Part shown: positions 20,651-31,362 of the stretch, piece after piece
Position numbering within the stretch: the first letter of the stretch is position 1
Layout: each line of letters opens with the position of its first letter
NCBI GenBank assembly: GCA_003194525.1
Contig: NBIV01000223.1
Coordinates: 62,001 to 126,000, forward strand
Origin: Gracilariopsis chorda
Taxonomy: Eukaryota; Rhodophyta; Florideophyceae; Gracilariales; Gracilariaceae
Direction of reading: 5' to 3'
Length of the DNA: 64,000 nucleotides
The notes under the pieces: model-generated
What the model saw: only the letters and a program-made list of their open reading frames with translations
Told to the model about the DNA's origin: nothing
The model's database searches: none
Position numbers and translations under genes: made by a program

Positions 20651-22365
20651 ATGCTCCCAACGAAGATGACGACGGCCGATGTTCTCGGATTGGCCGCCTC
20701 TTTTGAGGAAGCCAACCCCACCACTGACGAACTATCGTCAAAGGAGGGAGAGGATACCGTTGTTTTAGCGTCGAACACCCCGAATAACTCGGAACCGATG
20801 GCCACACCTGTATCACAGGACCATGTTACAGCGTGTTCTGACCGATTGAACCCCATAAAGGCACTGGAAGCTATAGACCTCGGCCATGTACCAGAGTCAC
20901 ACCGCCACAAACTCCGTGCAATGCTACGGGAATTTACCACGATGTGGGATGGCTCGCTTGTTGAGATTAATGCTACGGAACACCGGATAGATTTATTACT
21001 GGGAGCATGTCCGATGGCACAATCCACTTATAGGGCAGGACCGAAAGCTCAGGAAGAGGAGCAGCCCCAAGTAGACAAAATGCTCCGTGCAGGTGTTATA
21101 GAGTTCGCTCAATCACCATGGGCATCCCCATTTCTACTAGCTTTAAAGGCCAACGGAACCTGGAGGTTCTCTCTCGACTACCGCGGGCTCAATTTCGTTA
21201 CTCTTAGGGACACATATCCCATCCCTCGTATGGACAAGTGCATCCACTCCCTTGGAGACGCTATCATGTTCACGGCTTTGGACGCCAATTGGGGTTATTG
21301 GCAGGTCTCTGTTAGACAGGAGGATGGCGATAGGACAGCGTTCACCTGCCAGGCAGGATCGTATCGCTTCAAACGGATGCCGTTGGGTTTCACGAACGCT
21401 CCCGCTACCTTTCAGCGTGCAATACATATTCTATTGAACCGCTTCAAGTGGCGGAGCTGCCTGGTTTATCTGGATGATATTATCATCTCCTCCAATAATT
21501 TGAACGACCATCTCACCCATGTCAGGGACGTTCTGACCGTGCTCCACGATGCGGGAATTACCCTCAAGTTGAGGAAATGCGAGTTTTTCAAAGATACTGT
21601 CAAGTACCTGGGACACATCATCCGTCCAGGACGGTTAATGATCGAGAAGGCTCGAGTCAAGTCCCTCGTTGAGGCTAAGGGACCCCGCACTCAAACGGAA
21701 CTCCGCTTCTTCTTAGGGCTGGTCAACGTCTACCGACGGTTTATCCTGAACTTTTCGGATATCGCGGCACCTTTGATCGCGTTGTTACGCAAAGGAAATC
21801 CACCAAAATTGGGGCCATTCACGCCCAAGCAATCGGAAGCGTTTAACTCCTTAAAGGAAGCTGTGACGTCAGCACCTATATTATCTTTATCCAAAATTGG
21901 ACTCCCGTACTCCGTGGACACGGACTCGAGCGACTACCAAGTTCGTTGTGCTCTTTTCCAAACCAACCCAGAAAGGCACCGAAGGCCAATTGGTTATTGG
22001 TCACGCTCGCTCAATGTCCACAAGCGGAACTACTCTGTGTCGGAGAAAGAGTGTCTCGCCGTCGTTTGGCCACTTTCCACCCTACACCCCTAGCTTATAG
22101 GAGTTCATTTTACCTTATACACGGATCATTCCTCGTTGAGTTGGTTAATGAACATATCCGTCCCTCGGACCGCCTTATGCGCTGGAGACTCCGCCTTGTG
22201 GAATATGACTTCCAAGTCATATATATAAGGGGTGCGCTCAACACCCAGGCCAACGCTTTGTCGCGTTTACCCACAAATGGGGAACCATTCCCAACGGAAG
22301 ATGACGACATTCCATGCTTCATGGCTGAAGAACCGAATGACTCGGAGTGGAAGTTCGAGGAATGA
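20651..22365 (+). pseudogene. Reverse transcriptase and RNase H of element I
   Basis: The RT core is recognisable from the WRFSLDYRGLNFVT block through MPLGFTNAPATFQR to the catalytic LVYLDDIIISS (YLDD). The connection domain (KYLGHIIRPGRL) and the RNase H (LPYSVDTDSSDYQVRCALF, then SEKECLAVVW) follow. The frame stops at 22093 inside RNase H. The domain goes on in another frame to 22365 (RLMRWRLRLVEYDFQVIYI, then TQANALSRL). The order and motif spelling are of the Ty3/gypsy type. The enzyme copies element RNA into DNA in the particle. Confidence 0.92.
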
Positions 22366-22470
22366 CCAGAAGACTGGAATGAAGATGCTGACTTTACCAA
22401 CTTACTTGAATCCCGCGAGACCCCTGAGAACCCCATACTGGAACGTTTTGTACCGGTTTCACTGGAGGAA

Positions 22471-23632
22471 TTGATCCGAGAACAATTCGGTGACCCCTTC
22501 TGTATGAGTATTCGTGCCCGTTTAAACGCTGGTGAAGACCTCCCTTTCGAGGTGAACGATAAGGGCTACCTTGTTCGGTTGGACGAAGCTCGCCCACAGA
22601 TTGTGGTACCTTATCCTTGCAGTCCCACGTGTTACTTCTCTCGCACTATGCGACGCTCAGTGGCCACGTACGTGGGAAGAAGCTCTACCTTACCCTGCGA
22701 AGGACTTTTTACTGGCCCTACATGGCATTTGATTGCTACGCTACTGTGAGTTTTTGTACCGAATGCTCGAAGAACTGGGTGAAGCTACACCGGAACTCGA
22801 AGAAAATGAAGTTATTCCCTGCTAGGGCGCCACTCCAGTTTATCGCAATCGATATTCTCGGACCTCTCTTCACTAAAAAGAGAGGCAACAAGTTCTTGCT
22901 TGTGATCATTGATCGCTTTTCAAAGCTTTTTGGGACTGTCCTTCTTCGAAGGTAACCGCTTTCACGGTGGCCAAGGCTCTCGTAACGCACTAGATATTTG
23001 TCTACAGTCCTCCTGTGGAGGGGCTCTCTGATAACGGACGGCAGTTAGCGTCCACGTTCTTCCAGGATGTCTCTCGCATCCTGGACGTGAAAAACTTGTT
23101 TACGACTACCTACCATCCCCAGTGTAATGGGCAAGTGGAACGGTTCAACCGGACTTTGTTCGCCTCTCTCTGTTCCTGCGTTGCTGATCACCCCAACACT
23201 TGGGACTTGTATTTGGATGCCTGAACATTAGCATACACTACGCAAGCTCACCGGATTACCGGAGTGTCACCGTTTGACTTGGTTCTATCTCGTTTACCCC
23301 CGCCTGTGATGTTAGAATCCCAAGCCACCTTGGACAATTTTCCATCTGTGGGTCGCTACCGCCAGGAATGGAAGCAATGGTTTACTATACTGCTCCCCGC
23401 AGCGCAAAAGTCTATGGAAGGCGCACACGCCCCGTACCAGCAGGATTTTGACGCTCGTGTACAAGATAATGCTCCCCGCATACGGGCTAATATCTACGTC
23501 TTCGTAAGTAAGGAATATTATAACCCGGAATGGGAGAAGCATCACAAGCGTTCGACTGTGGCGGCTGGACCACTTAAAGTGGTGTCCGTTAAGTCCAACA
23601 CATTCCTATTGGAAATGGGCAAGGCACACTAG
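22471..23632 (+). pseudogene. Integrase of element I
   Basis: In order there is a zinc-binding HHCC head (SHYATLSGHVRGKK with CTEC), the first catalytic Asp in FIAIDILGP, the second in LSDNGRQL and the Glu in YHPQCNGQVERFNR. The chromovirus C-terminal region follows, with HRITGVSPFDLVLSRLPPP. Frames shift near 22740, 22960 and 23225. All three catalytic residues are still readable. The intact enzyme inserts the new DNA copy, making the 5 bp duplications seen here. Confidence 0.9.
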
Positions 23633-23639
23633 CGGATTT

Positions 23640-25100
23640 GTCGCGATCGTATTGTACCTCCCCTTCTTCCTCGTCTGAGTTAGTCCTGGAAACAGGGAAA
23701 CCGTTCTCTACGAACTCAGCAACGCCGGAAACCCCAGAAATAAATAGAACGACTACTCTACCACATCCTAACGCGGGCCTCTCAGATTTATCGACTTTGT
23801 CGGAACCCCCAGCTTGACCGGATCGTTCATTTCCAAACATACCTTTGTGTACTCCTAACACCACGGCCCCTTCGGCGCGCTTCTACACCCTCCATGCTGG
23901 ATATCCTACTACCACCCCCCTTGCTCCGTCTAAGGAGAGGGAGGGGACCTATCACAACGCTGGAAATTTGTTACCGTCGCAACAAGATTTGAGCCATGGA
24001 ACACGGAAGGTCGATGAAGCCTCGCAATCCACCACACAGGCTTCCAGAACGACCCAGTTACAACGTATGATACGAAAGAGTGGACGGACATCGCAGTCTG
24101 CCTCCCTGCACCAGGGCAATTCCCGGAATCAGGATAGCGATATCGTTTCGCAGACCCCTCACCAGGGCGTAGTTGCAGAGCCGTCGTTGACAGAATTTCC
24201 CGCCAAAACGGATTCCCCAGCACCATTCACACCGCTGATAGCCGGCAGCAACGCACGCGTTGGAAAACCAGCAACGCTGGAAAGTTAAGAGACCCTCTTG
24301 AGGGAGGAAAGCAGGAATGCACCTCTGGCAACTCAAGTCCATGGCTCTGCAGCCCCGGACTTGAGAACCATTCAGAACGGGAATATTGTCCGTATTTTGG
24401 AGATAGAAGTGCCGAAGTCTCCGCGCAATCGCGGTAATATACCGAGCGTCTCTGAAAAATTCGGCGTCGTCACCAGGGTTAAACCGGTCGTCCCGGATGA
24501 TGCATCTCCTGAGGAACACGTCACACCTCAATTGGTGGCAAAGTGCCCGAACAGAGCGTCCACGCCACCAGCTGTCCAAGCCCCATCAGGGAGTTTGAGG
24601 CAACACACTGGAGCACCTGAAGTACCCACCGGATACCGGATGCCAAGACAGTAGTGCACGGCTCAGCCGGACATTGTAAGGCCCAAGCCAATGGAGGCGG
24701 AACGCAAGGAGGTGGTTCAGAACCACATGCCGTGGGAGTCACATGAACGCACGGAGATTGTGCGCCCCGCACCAATCACCGCACGACGCGGAAAGCCCCA
24801 CCAGAGAATGACCTCCAGAACTCAGCCAAAGCGGCAAGAGGCTCGGAAGCCCGCGGTTCGACCGTACTACCGTCAACATGGGACGGAGGACCCCGGCAAA
24901 CTAGCGGTACGACCCAATTACCGCAGTACGCGGCAACCGTTCCACGAAGACACCCTTTTGAGGGATATTATTCCGCACTCTGCGCCGCATCCTCCAAGCG
25001 AAGCCAGCACATTGCATCCTGACGCACTCCTGAGGGGAAGTATGCTGTCCAATGGGCAGCCCTTGACAAGCGAAGCCACCAGACATGGCAAGCCCGGCAA
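23640..25100 (+). other. Linker region between integrase and chromodomain, element I
   Basis: Open frames such as 23845-24288 and 24691-25122 are rich in Thr, Pro, Ser and Gln and have no fold I recognise. Element II has a similar proline-rich stretch at the same place (41300-42200, -). It probably encoded a flexible tail of Pol. Confidence 0.55.
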
Positions 25101-25313
25101 GTATACCAACAAGAATTTGTGATTGACCGAATCGTCGGGCACACCTGGAATCAGGAAGGTATTATAAGATACAGCGTCCGCTGTTACGGATATGACGCAA
25201 GCTGGAACACCATGGAGCCCATCGAACACCTCCCTCGCTCGAAGGGGGTTCAATATCACCGCAGCGCGGGTACCGCAAATCCAGCTACGCTGTGCAACGC
25301 CCAAGTGAGATAA
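25101..25313 (+). pseudogene. Chromodomain of element I
   Basis: The frame reads EFVIDRIVGHTW, then RYSVRCYGYD and MEPIEHLPRSKGVQYH. This fits the chromodomain pattern of a first aromatic strand, Y-x-V-x-W/C-x-GY, a WEPI-like turn and a final helix; the Trp of 'TWEP' is Met here. Chromodomains at the Pol C-terminus steer integration to marked chromatin. Element II keeps the same domain (EFVIDTIVNHEF, RVGWYGYPPE, LEPIEPLPRSK). The frame is open to 25313. Confidence 0.8.
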
Positions 25314-25605
25314 ACACCCTGCGAAGCCGGGGAAGGTAGGAAAGAAGGTGTAAACCCTCTTTTTTATGGACTCCGTCAAGGACAGGAATGAAAGAGAAAA
25401 CGCCGTTCTAAACGGGAAAGTTTACTCAGGAGCCTCGCGCTCCTGTGTGATGCTAAGCTACATTACTGGCTTAGCCATGAAAAGAGACCAGGATACTGGA
25501 TTAAAGGTTCGACCCCTCCTCATCGTCCGGGGCGTGACCACTCGCAAGGCGGTAAGCCAAGGCATCCGCCATCGCGGTGACGTCACCCGAAACCTCGGCA
25601 GCGCG

Positions 25606-27524
25606 TCAACCCGCTCCGCGGAGGAAGTGGGCAATGACATCGCTTTCACTTACTGTACCCCCGCTTGGGAGTGAATGCCCAGCGCTCGCCGTTAGACAAC
25701 AGAGAACCGGAAGCACACCCTCGGAAGATTCGTCTACGATCATGTCGGCAACATCTAGTTCAATGTCCCCCGGCTCTTTGGGTTCGTTATCGACCATGAG
25801 GTAATCCCCGCTATACGCGCGGTAGTAATCGTCGGAATCGACGTACTCAATCGGGTGGTCGTCCGGCACGTGCCGCGGTGCGTCGCAGCGTTACCTCGCC
25901 TCTTCGGAGGAAATCTCCCGGAACTCCCAGGGATCGAAGTAGATCAAGTCCACCTAAAGAGCAGTGTTTCTATCAAGACCCGGACTACCGGTACCACTAC
26001 CGCCACCGCCAAGCCGACCGCTCTGCTCCAGTGGGACCTCGCTCAGTCAATACTGTCGATCAAACCAAGTATCTGGAATACTTCATCATTGTTGGCAATG
26101 CCCCCAAATGGGGACATTGAGGTCCAAATTTCGAATAGCGGCCCGCACACGTGGTTGAATGAACCACAGTCGATACTGGTCATTAACCTCAGCGAGGATA
26201 TACGCTGCAGTGCGGGCAGCCCACTCGGTTACGACTACTGACCAAAGCCCCGACCGGGGATCCTGAATCAAAAAGGAACCGAGGTACGTGAGTGCTGGCG
26301 GGAGCTCAACGTAGCAACCCCGGCAGGCTTCAAGGAACCTCCACCACTCGGGGAGTGCGACATACCGACCGTGTCGGTGAGGCGGAGCAATCCGCTCAAT
26401 CGCCACGTTTTGATACGGGACAAAGTACCCGAATCGGGATCGCCAGTGCCGTTCATAATGGATGACGTTTTGGAGGACGTTGGACCGGGACTGCTGGGAA
26501 AGGTACCGGAGTTCAGCCCAAAGTATCGGTCGTTCCCAACACAGGGCTTCTTGCCGCGCAGCGTGAAAGTTCCTTTATTCCATAGTCTCGACGCTGGCCA
26601 GGCGTTCGCCGTAACCGATTTCATCGCGCGTGCTTAATAGGCTGAGGTCAAAGCCAAAGCCGATAGGCACCGGGAATTCGAAAGGCCCCCGGCTCTGCCG
26701 TTGAAATGCAATCTGCACCAGTGCCGCATGAGCTGCAATCGCGGATTCTCAATATTTTCTTCGGATATGGTGCACCAGGATGGCGATTCGATTCTGCCAG
26801 ACTCTCGACGAGGTGAAGAGGCTGGGTAGATCCCCGGACAAAGAACCGGAACCATCCGCGTAGGCCGTAACCAAATCCTCGTTGAGGGCAGCGATGGGAT
26901 GGAACCACGGCGCAAGCCGGAGCCGAGAGGCATGACTGCGATTCATTGGATCCAACCCTAGAAGGGCGTTATAAGAAGGCCAAGTCGCCGCCGGGATCAA
27001 TCCGGAAGGAGCCACCGCTGGTGGAAATTGGAACCCATGCTAGGACGCTGTGTCGGAGTTTGTCTCCCTTGTGGCAAGGGTACCGACCGGAAATCGGTTG
27101 TGAAATTCCCGACTGGAGTCGGTCTTAGAGGCTGGTTGTTGTTCATATTCCCCTTCGAAAGGGTGTGATATGATTGAGTTGAGCAGGAAGAAGATGAGCG
27201 TGCACTTGTGGAAGGCTGGTTCGCTGCTTTTGTAGGAGGTTGTTTCTCTGAGGCAGAGGCTTGACCCGGTGACTCGGAGAGGTTTGGACTTTTATCACCC
27301 AATTTCCGCTGGCATTCGCCCGCGTCCGCGGTTGCTTTCCCGACTAGGGAGGGGGTTATGAAGTGCAATGCCCTCAGGGAGAGATTCTTGGTACTTGGTT
27401 CATTTCCCGAATGCTTCGGTAATGTATTAATTGCATGAACTACGACCACTAATAGTGGATTGGACACGTGGGACACGGAAGTGTCAATTGGCGGTTGGCC
27501 ACAGTAGTGGGCATGAATCACCAA
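25606..27524 (-). pseudogene. Antisense reading frame of element I (unknown conserved protein)
   Basis: On the strand opposite to gag-pol, one frame running from 27015 to 25606 codes for blocks also found antisense in element II. These are APWFHP (about 26905), WAELRYL (about 26515), CRGCYVELPPALTYL (about 26310), DQYRLWF (about 26150), a YFDPWEF block and VPDDHPIEY (about 25865). Stops interrupt it at 26749, 26575, 26086, 26083, 26047, 25954 and 25891. An upstream frame (27524-26997), Ser/Pro/Gln-rich, starts inside the 3' LTR and leads into it. There is no signal peptide or known fold; composition is rich in Trp and other aromatics. No function is claimed. Confidence 0.7.
27346..27355 (+). 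promoter_or_regulatory. Polypurine tract of element I
   Basis: AGGGAGGGGG lies 3 bases before the 3' LTR start at 27359. It is the expected plus-strand primer. Confidence 0.7.
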
Positions 27525-28151
27525 AGTGGAGTAATTTAGTTAATTCTATTTATTATTTTTACACCCATTTCTGGGATGGTTAGTACTTAGTGCGCCGGCG
27601 GGTTGCTGTCGCACCAGTAAACTTTCCCCAACCAGGGACCCCAACCTGGGGAATTGGCTCCAGACCTCACCGCCTTCGCGTCTTCTCTACTCCTCTTTGG
27701 AGAAAAGCACCGTCGCATACGGGAAGTCTAACCCCCTTGCCTATCTAAAGGACCAGAGTATTCGGATTGTTATTCCAGCTCTCTTGGTGTTCGCCTTGTA
27801 TAAGGTTTATTTACTGGCGCTGCCGTTAGTTTTCGTCACGACACTCGTGACTCAACTCTCTCTTGTTTATCCCTTTACAGGGTGGCTTTCCCGCTACCCA
27901 CGGCTCGTGTTCGCGCGTGCCACTAACGTGGAACCCTCACCTATTTAGAGGACGACCTCTTCCATACACCACTCTTACGGATACCCGATTCTTGCCTCAA
28001 CCTTCCTGCGCAAGTCTTTACGGGTGGCCTTGGCCTTACAACCCATTTTCGTGCCAGTCATGGGAGGGCTCTACCCAACTGGGCTCACCTTTAACGAGGA
28101 AAGATCCCGAACGTCTTTCGGCGCACCCCCACTTCCGGGCATTGCACTACA
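27359..28151 (+). repeat. 3' LTR of element I (LTR B)
   Basis: This is 793 bp, from TGAAGTGCAATGCCC to GGGCATTGCACTACA. The ends form a 15 bp inverted repeat with one mismatch. It is closer to solo LTR C than to the 5' LTR A. Confidence 0.9.
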
Positions 28152-28853
28152 TTGTTTGCACAAGAATTTAAGCTCAAGTGACCTGGTTGTCTGGTATGAT
28201 GAGGAGACTGGCGGTAAAGTTAGCACAAGCGAATTGGACTTTCATTGCACGAGGATGTCAGTTGTTTTATGCACTTGGGCCAGTCATCATACCAAGGTCA
28301 ACCTCTGAGCGACACCTGTCCATGAAATAGAAGGATGTTTATCTGCATCTTTCCCCCCCTCCTCCATGATCAGGCGGACCCACTTGTTCCATTCCCTACG
28401 GTGATCTGGATGACTTGACGCGCTTTCCGAGTACGTCGAATTTGCAAACGCAGCAGGACCGCATTACTGTTTGTTCCTCAACAGAAGTGAGTTTCTGCGA
28501 ACAGTCTCTCTTGCTAACCATGAGCGCATAGAGTGTGCGAAACTTAAGCACACCCAGCCACAACCGTTTATTGTGTAGTTATGCATACAATCTCAGTATG
28601 ATGCTGTGATTGAAAGTTGTAGATCATTTAATTGAACAAAGCTGTAGACAGGTTTTGTCATAGATAACAACTACGGTTCTGCAATCATAAAAACATATTG
28701 CAAAATTCTTATAAACACATGAAACGCCATATGACACATGTCACAAAAAAAAAGTCGCAACTTTCTTCCAATTCAAATTCCTTGCCTTGTATTACATAAT
28801 ACCATTCACTGCAAACACCCTGCTCATTGCATTCCTCAATTCCAACCTCCAAA
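28152..28853. other. Spacer between element I and Tc1-like relic
   Basis: No gene is recognised. It holds an inverted repeat TGGTATGATGA (28192-28202) and TCATCATACCA (28284-28294), which could be ends of a very small non-autonomous transposon. It also holds the 5' flank of the Tc1-like relic, where no clear terminal repeat was found. Confidence 0.5.
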
Positions 28854-29866
28854 ATGGCGAGAGGAAAGCAATTGTCCCAGTTCGAAAAAGGACAAATATC
28901 CGCACTCCGCCACGAAGGACTCTCTCTACGACAAATAGCGGAGCACGTACAGCGCTCAGTTGGAGCTGTCAGAAGCGGTTTAAGTTCGAAACCGAAACGA
29001 ACTCCACAAACTTTCCCCAAAAAAATCTGCAAACTTCCCCCCAGCAACACTGCGCTTTGTTACGTGAAGCACGGAAGGGTAATTCTAGTGCCTCCGATCT
29101 GAAAAAAGGTCTAAATATCAACATACCTGTTCGTCGATTACAGCAGCTATTGAAAGAAGATGATACACTCAAGTACTGAAAGATGATGCAAGGCCCAAAG
29201 ATGACTGAGAATCATATGGTTGGACGTCTTCAATGAGCCCGACGAAACATATCAAAAGGAGATTTTTTTTGGAACAAAATTGTGTTCTCGGATGAGAAGA
29301 AGTTCAACCTTGATGGTCCAGATGGTCTTTCGTATTATTGGCATGAGTTGCAAACGGAGCCCCGGGGCTTGTCATCCCGTGTTGGAGGGGGTAATTCGGT
29401 CATGGTATGGGGTGCGATATCATTGTATGGTGTCAGTGATTTGATATTTTTGACTGGCACTCAGCATTCTAAGAAGTACCGTGATACATTAGAGCTGGGT
29501 ATACTGCCTTGGACTGCGGAGTTTCTGGACCTGTTACCATCTGGATTTTTCAACAGGACGGTGCGTCAATTCATCGCTCAGACTATACTAGAAATTGGCT
29601 ATTTGGACATCAGATTCGCCTTTTATCTTGGCCTGCTAAGTTCCCAGACCTAAGTACAATTGAAAATGTCTAGCGGACGAATGGTTAGGAAGGTCTATGC
29701 CAATGGAAAGCAGTTTGAGACGGTCGAAGAGCTCCAGGATTCTATCCTAAATGTAGGGCGCAGTTTGAATGCAGACTACATGCAAAAAATGTATCGATTC
29801 ATTCTTAGACGTTTGGTTGGCTCTGATAGACAAGCGTGGTGGTGCTACAAAGTACTAAAACAATAA
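28854..29866 (+). pseudogene. Tc1/mariner transposase relic (DD34E)
   Basis: From ATG 28854 the protein begins with a helix-turn-helix (QFEKGQISALRHEGLSLRQI). A second DNA-binding segment and the catalytic core follow in shifted frames. The first Asp is in VFSDEKKFNLDG, the second in WIFQQDGAS and the Glu in DLSTIENV. There are 34 residues between the second Asp and the Glu, the Tc1 spacing. GGGNSVMVWGAIS is also typical. At least three frameshifts and a stop directly after IENV (Trp codon changed to TAG) kill it. The intact enzyme would move its element into TA sites. Confidence 0.88.
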
Positions 29867-30119
29867 TGATGTACAGTTTTACTATATTTGTCATTACGTA
29901 CTTCGCGTGCTTAAAACGGTTTTGCTGTATGATTTATACATGTACTTTGTATGAAACGGGAATTGGTATGAATGCCTACAGCAATCAATTTTGGCACCCT
30001 TCTTCTCTTTTGCAAGCGTGATTAGTGCCATACTTGCACACTTGAAACTCTTTCATGGACAGTGGGTGCGTGTGCTTGAGGGAGTTGCGCGCACTCTATG
30101 CAAGTTGCTTAGAGGAAGT

Positions 30120-30929
30120 TGTAGTGCAATCCGTCTTGGATATTCGGGGTATCTTTGTAGATGAACCAGGAATATGGGTGGTATCACACTACTGTATTGG
30201 TGCCCTGGGGGAAGGGTTTGTTCTGGTTTTGTGAGTGGTGCTGGTTGCCAGCTATGCTGGAGGAGCGCATATGATACGTGTATGGACCCTGCAAGGTGAT
30301 CTAGTAGATAGTTCTCGTATATAAGTTGTGGCACTTTCGGCCACCACCCGAACCTAGTAAAGGAAATCGAGTTACACTCTTCTTCGAGTTCTTTTCGTAG
30401 AAGGAGCGTTAGGTGCCTAATCAGTATCCTTCGCGAGTATTCCCCTCCTCAACGGAGTCGTACCGCGTACGCTGGTCTATGGTTATCCACTCGGAAGCCC
30501 AGGAGCTTCTTTTTGTTACACTTAAAATGTGATTCTTCTGTTGTTATATCTGTAAAAAGGTTAGAACTCCACCCGAGTATTGGGTTCGTTACCGACTCTG
30601 TTGTTCTCTCTTTTGTCCGCCGTGTGGCGTCCCTATTTCCACTTTATGTCACCCCTTCCCCCGGGTCTGTTTCTGCTTTACGCACGACCTGCCGGGTTCT
30701 TTTTCCCTTTTCTACTCCCCACTTTCTCCGGATTCAACCTTGGACACAGTACTATTTTACATTCTTCACCGGATACCGATTCTTTTAACCTCCGTGTTAC
30801 GTCCATAATCTTGACGGATTTACGCCCGTCAATAGGGATATGATGGCTCTTCCCAGCTGGGCCATCCCCTGAACAAGGCAATGTTCTGAGCTGCCTTGAG
30901 TGGTTTCCCGTTTTGGGTTTTGCAGTACA
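30120..30929 (+). repeat. Solo LTR Y1, inserted in the copia 3' LTR
   Basis: This is 810 bp, TGTAGTGCAATCC to TTTTGCAGTACA. It is similar to Y2 and Y3 (shared words around CCGGGTCTGTTT and CCAGCTGGGCC). It splits the copia LTR: sequence matching the copy at 53.6 kb lies on both sides. Flanks GAAGT and GATTT match at 3 of 5 bases, a worn target duplication. Confidence 0.7.
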
Positions 30930-31362
30930 GATTTGTGGGGCCCGCCGAAATCACAGACTGGGCAACTGGCCGCCCCTTTATAGACGCTATTTTCTAATTA
31001 TTTAACCATAGTTGAAGGAGAGTACCGAATGCAATCTCAACTCGGAGCTGCACTGTAATTGAGAGAATTGCAGTGCAACTCTCTCTAATTCTACGTCTCA
31101 CACCATCCTTCACGAACAACTCTAAATGTTTTGCTTTGGAAACAGAGAATACAAGATCATAACTATGCTAAAGTTTTGCAGCTTAACGGATACCGTTAAA
31201 AACCTTTTGCACCAGTAAAAAACTAGTAGAAAGAAATAAGCGTACAATACGAAAAGGTATAGCCTTTGCTTAGTTTGATTTTTCCAAGGTCATTTTCCAA
31301 AATTTCTGCAAAAATTCACACCAAAAAGGAATAATGTAGGTTAGACATATCCTAGAAAGAAA

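Larger units (their letters stand above)
16682..28151 (+). mobile_element. Element I: Ty3/gypsy chromovirus, full length but decayed
   Basis: The element is 11.47 kb and runs, in order, LTR, primer-binding site, gag, protease, reverse transcriptase/RNase H, integrase, proline-rich linker, chromodomain, a 2 kb region with an antisense reading frame, polypurine tract, LTR. It is flanked by TTGGT (16677-16681) and TTGTT (28152-28156), a 5 bp target duplication with one change. Order RT-integrase and the C-terminal chromodomain place it among chromoviruses of Metaviridae. All frames carry stops or shifts, and the two LTRs have diverged clearly, so it is old and not autonomous. Confidence 0.9.

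Noticed and set aside
28555..29960. Terminal inverted repeats of the Tc1-like element
   Set aside because: CAGCCACAACCGTTT on the left and the inverse of AAAACGGTTTTGCTG on the right are only partly alike, not enough to set ends.
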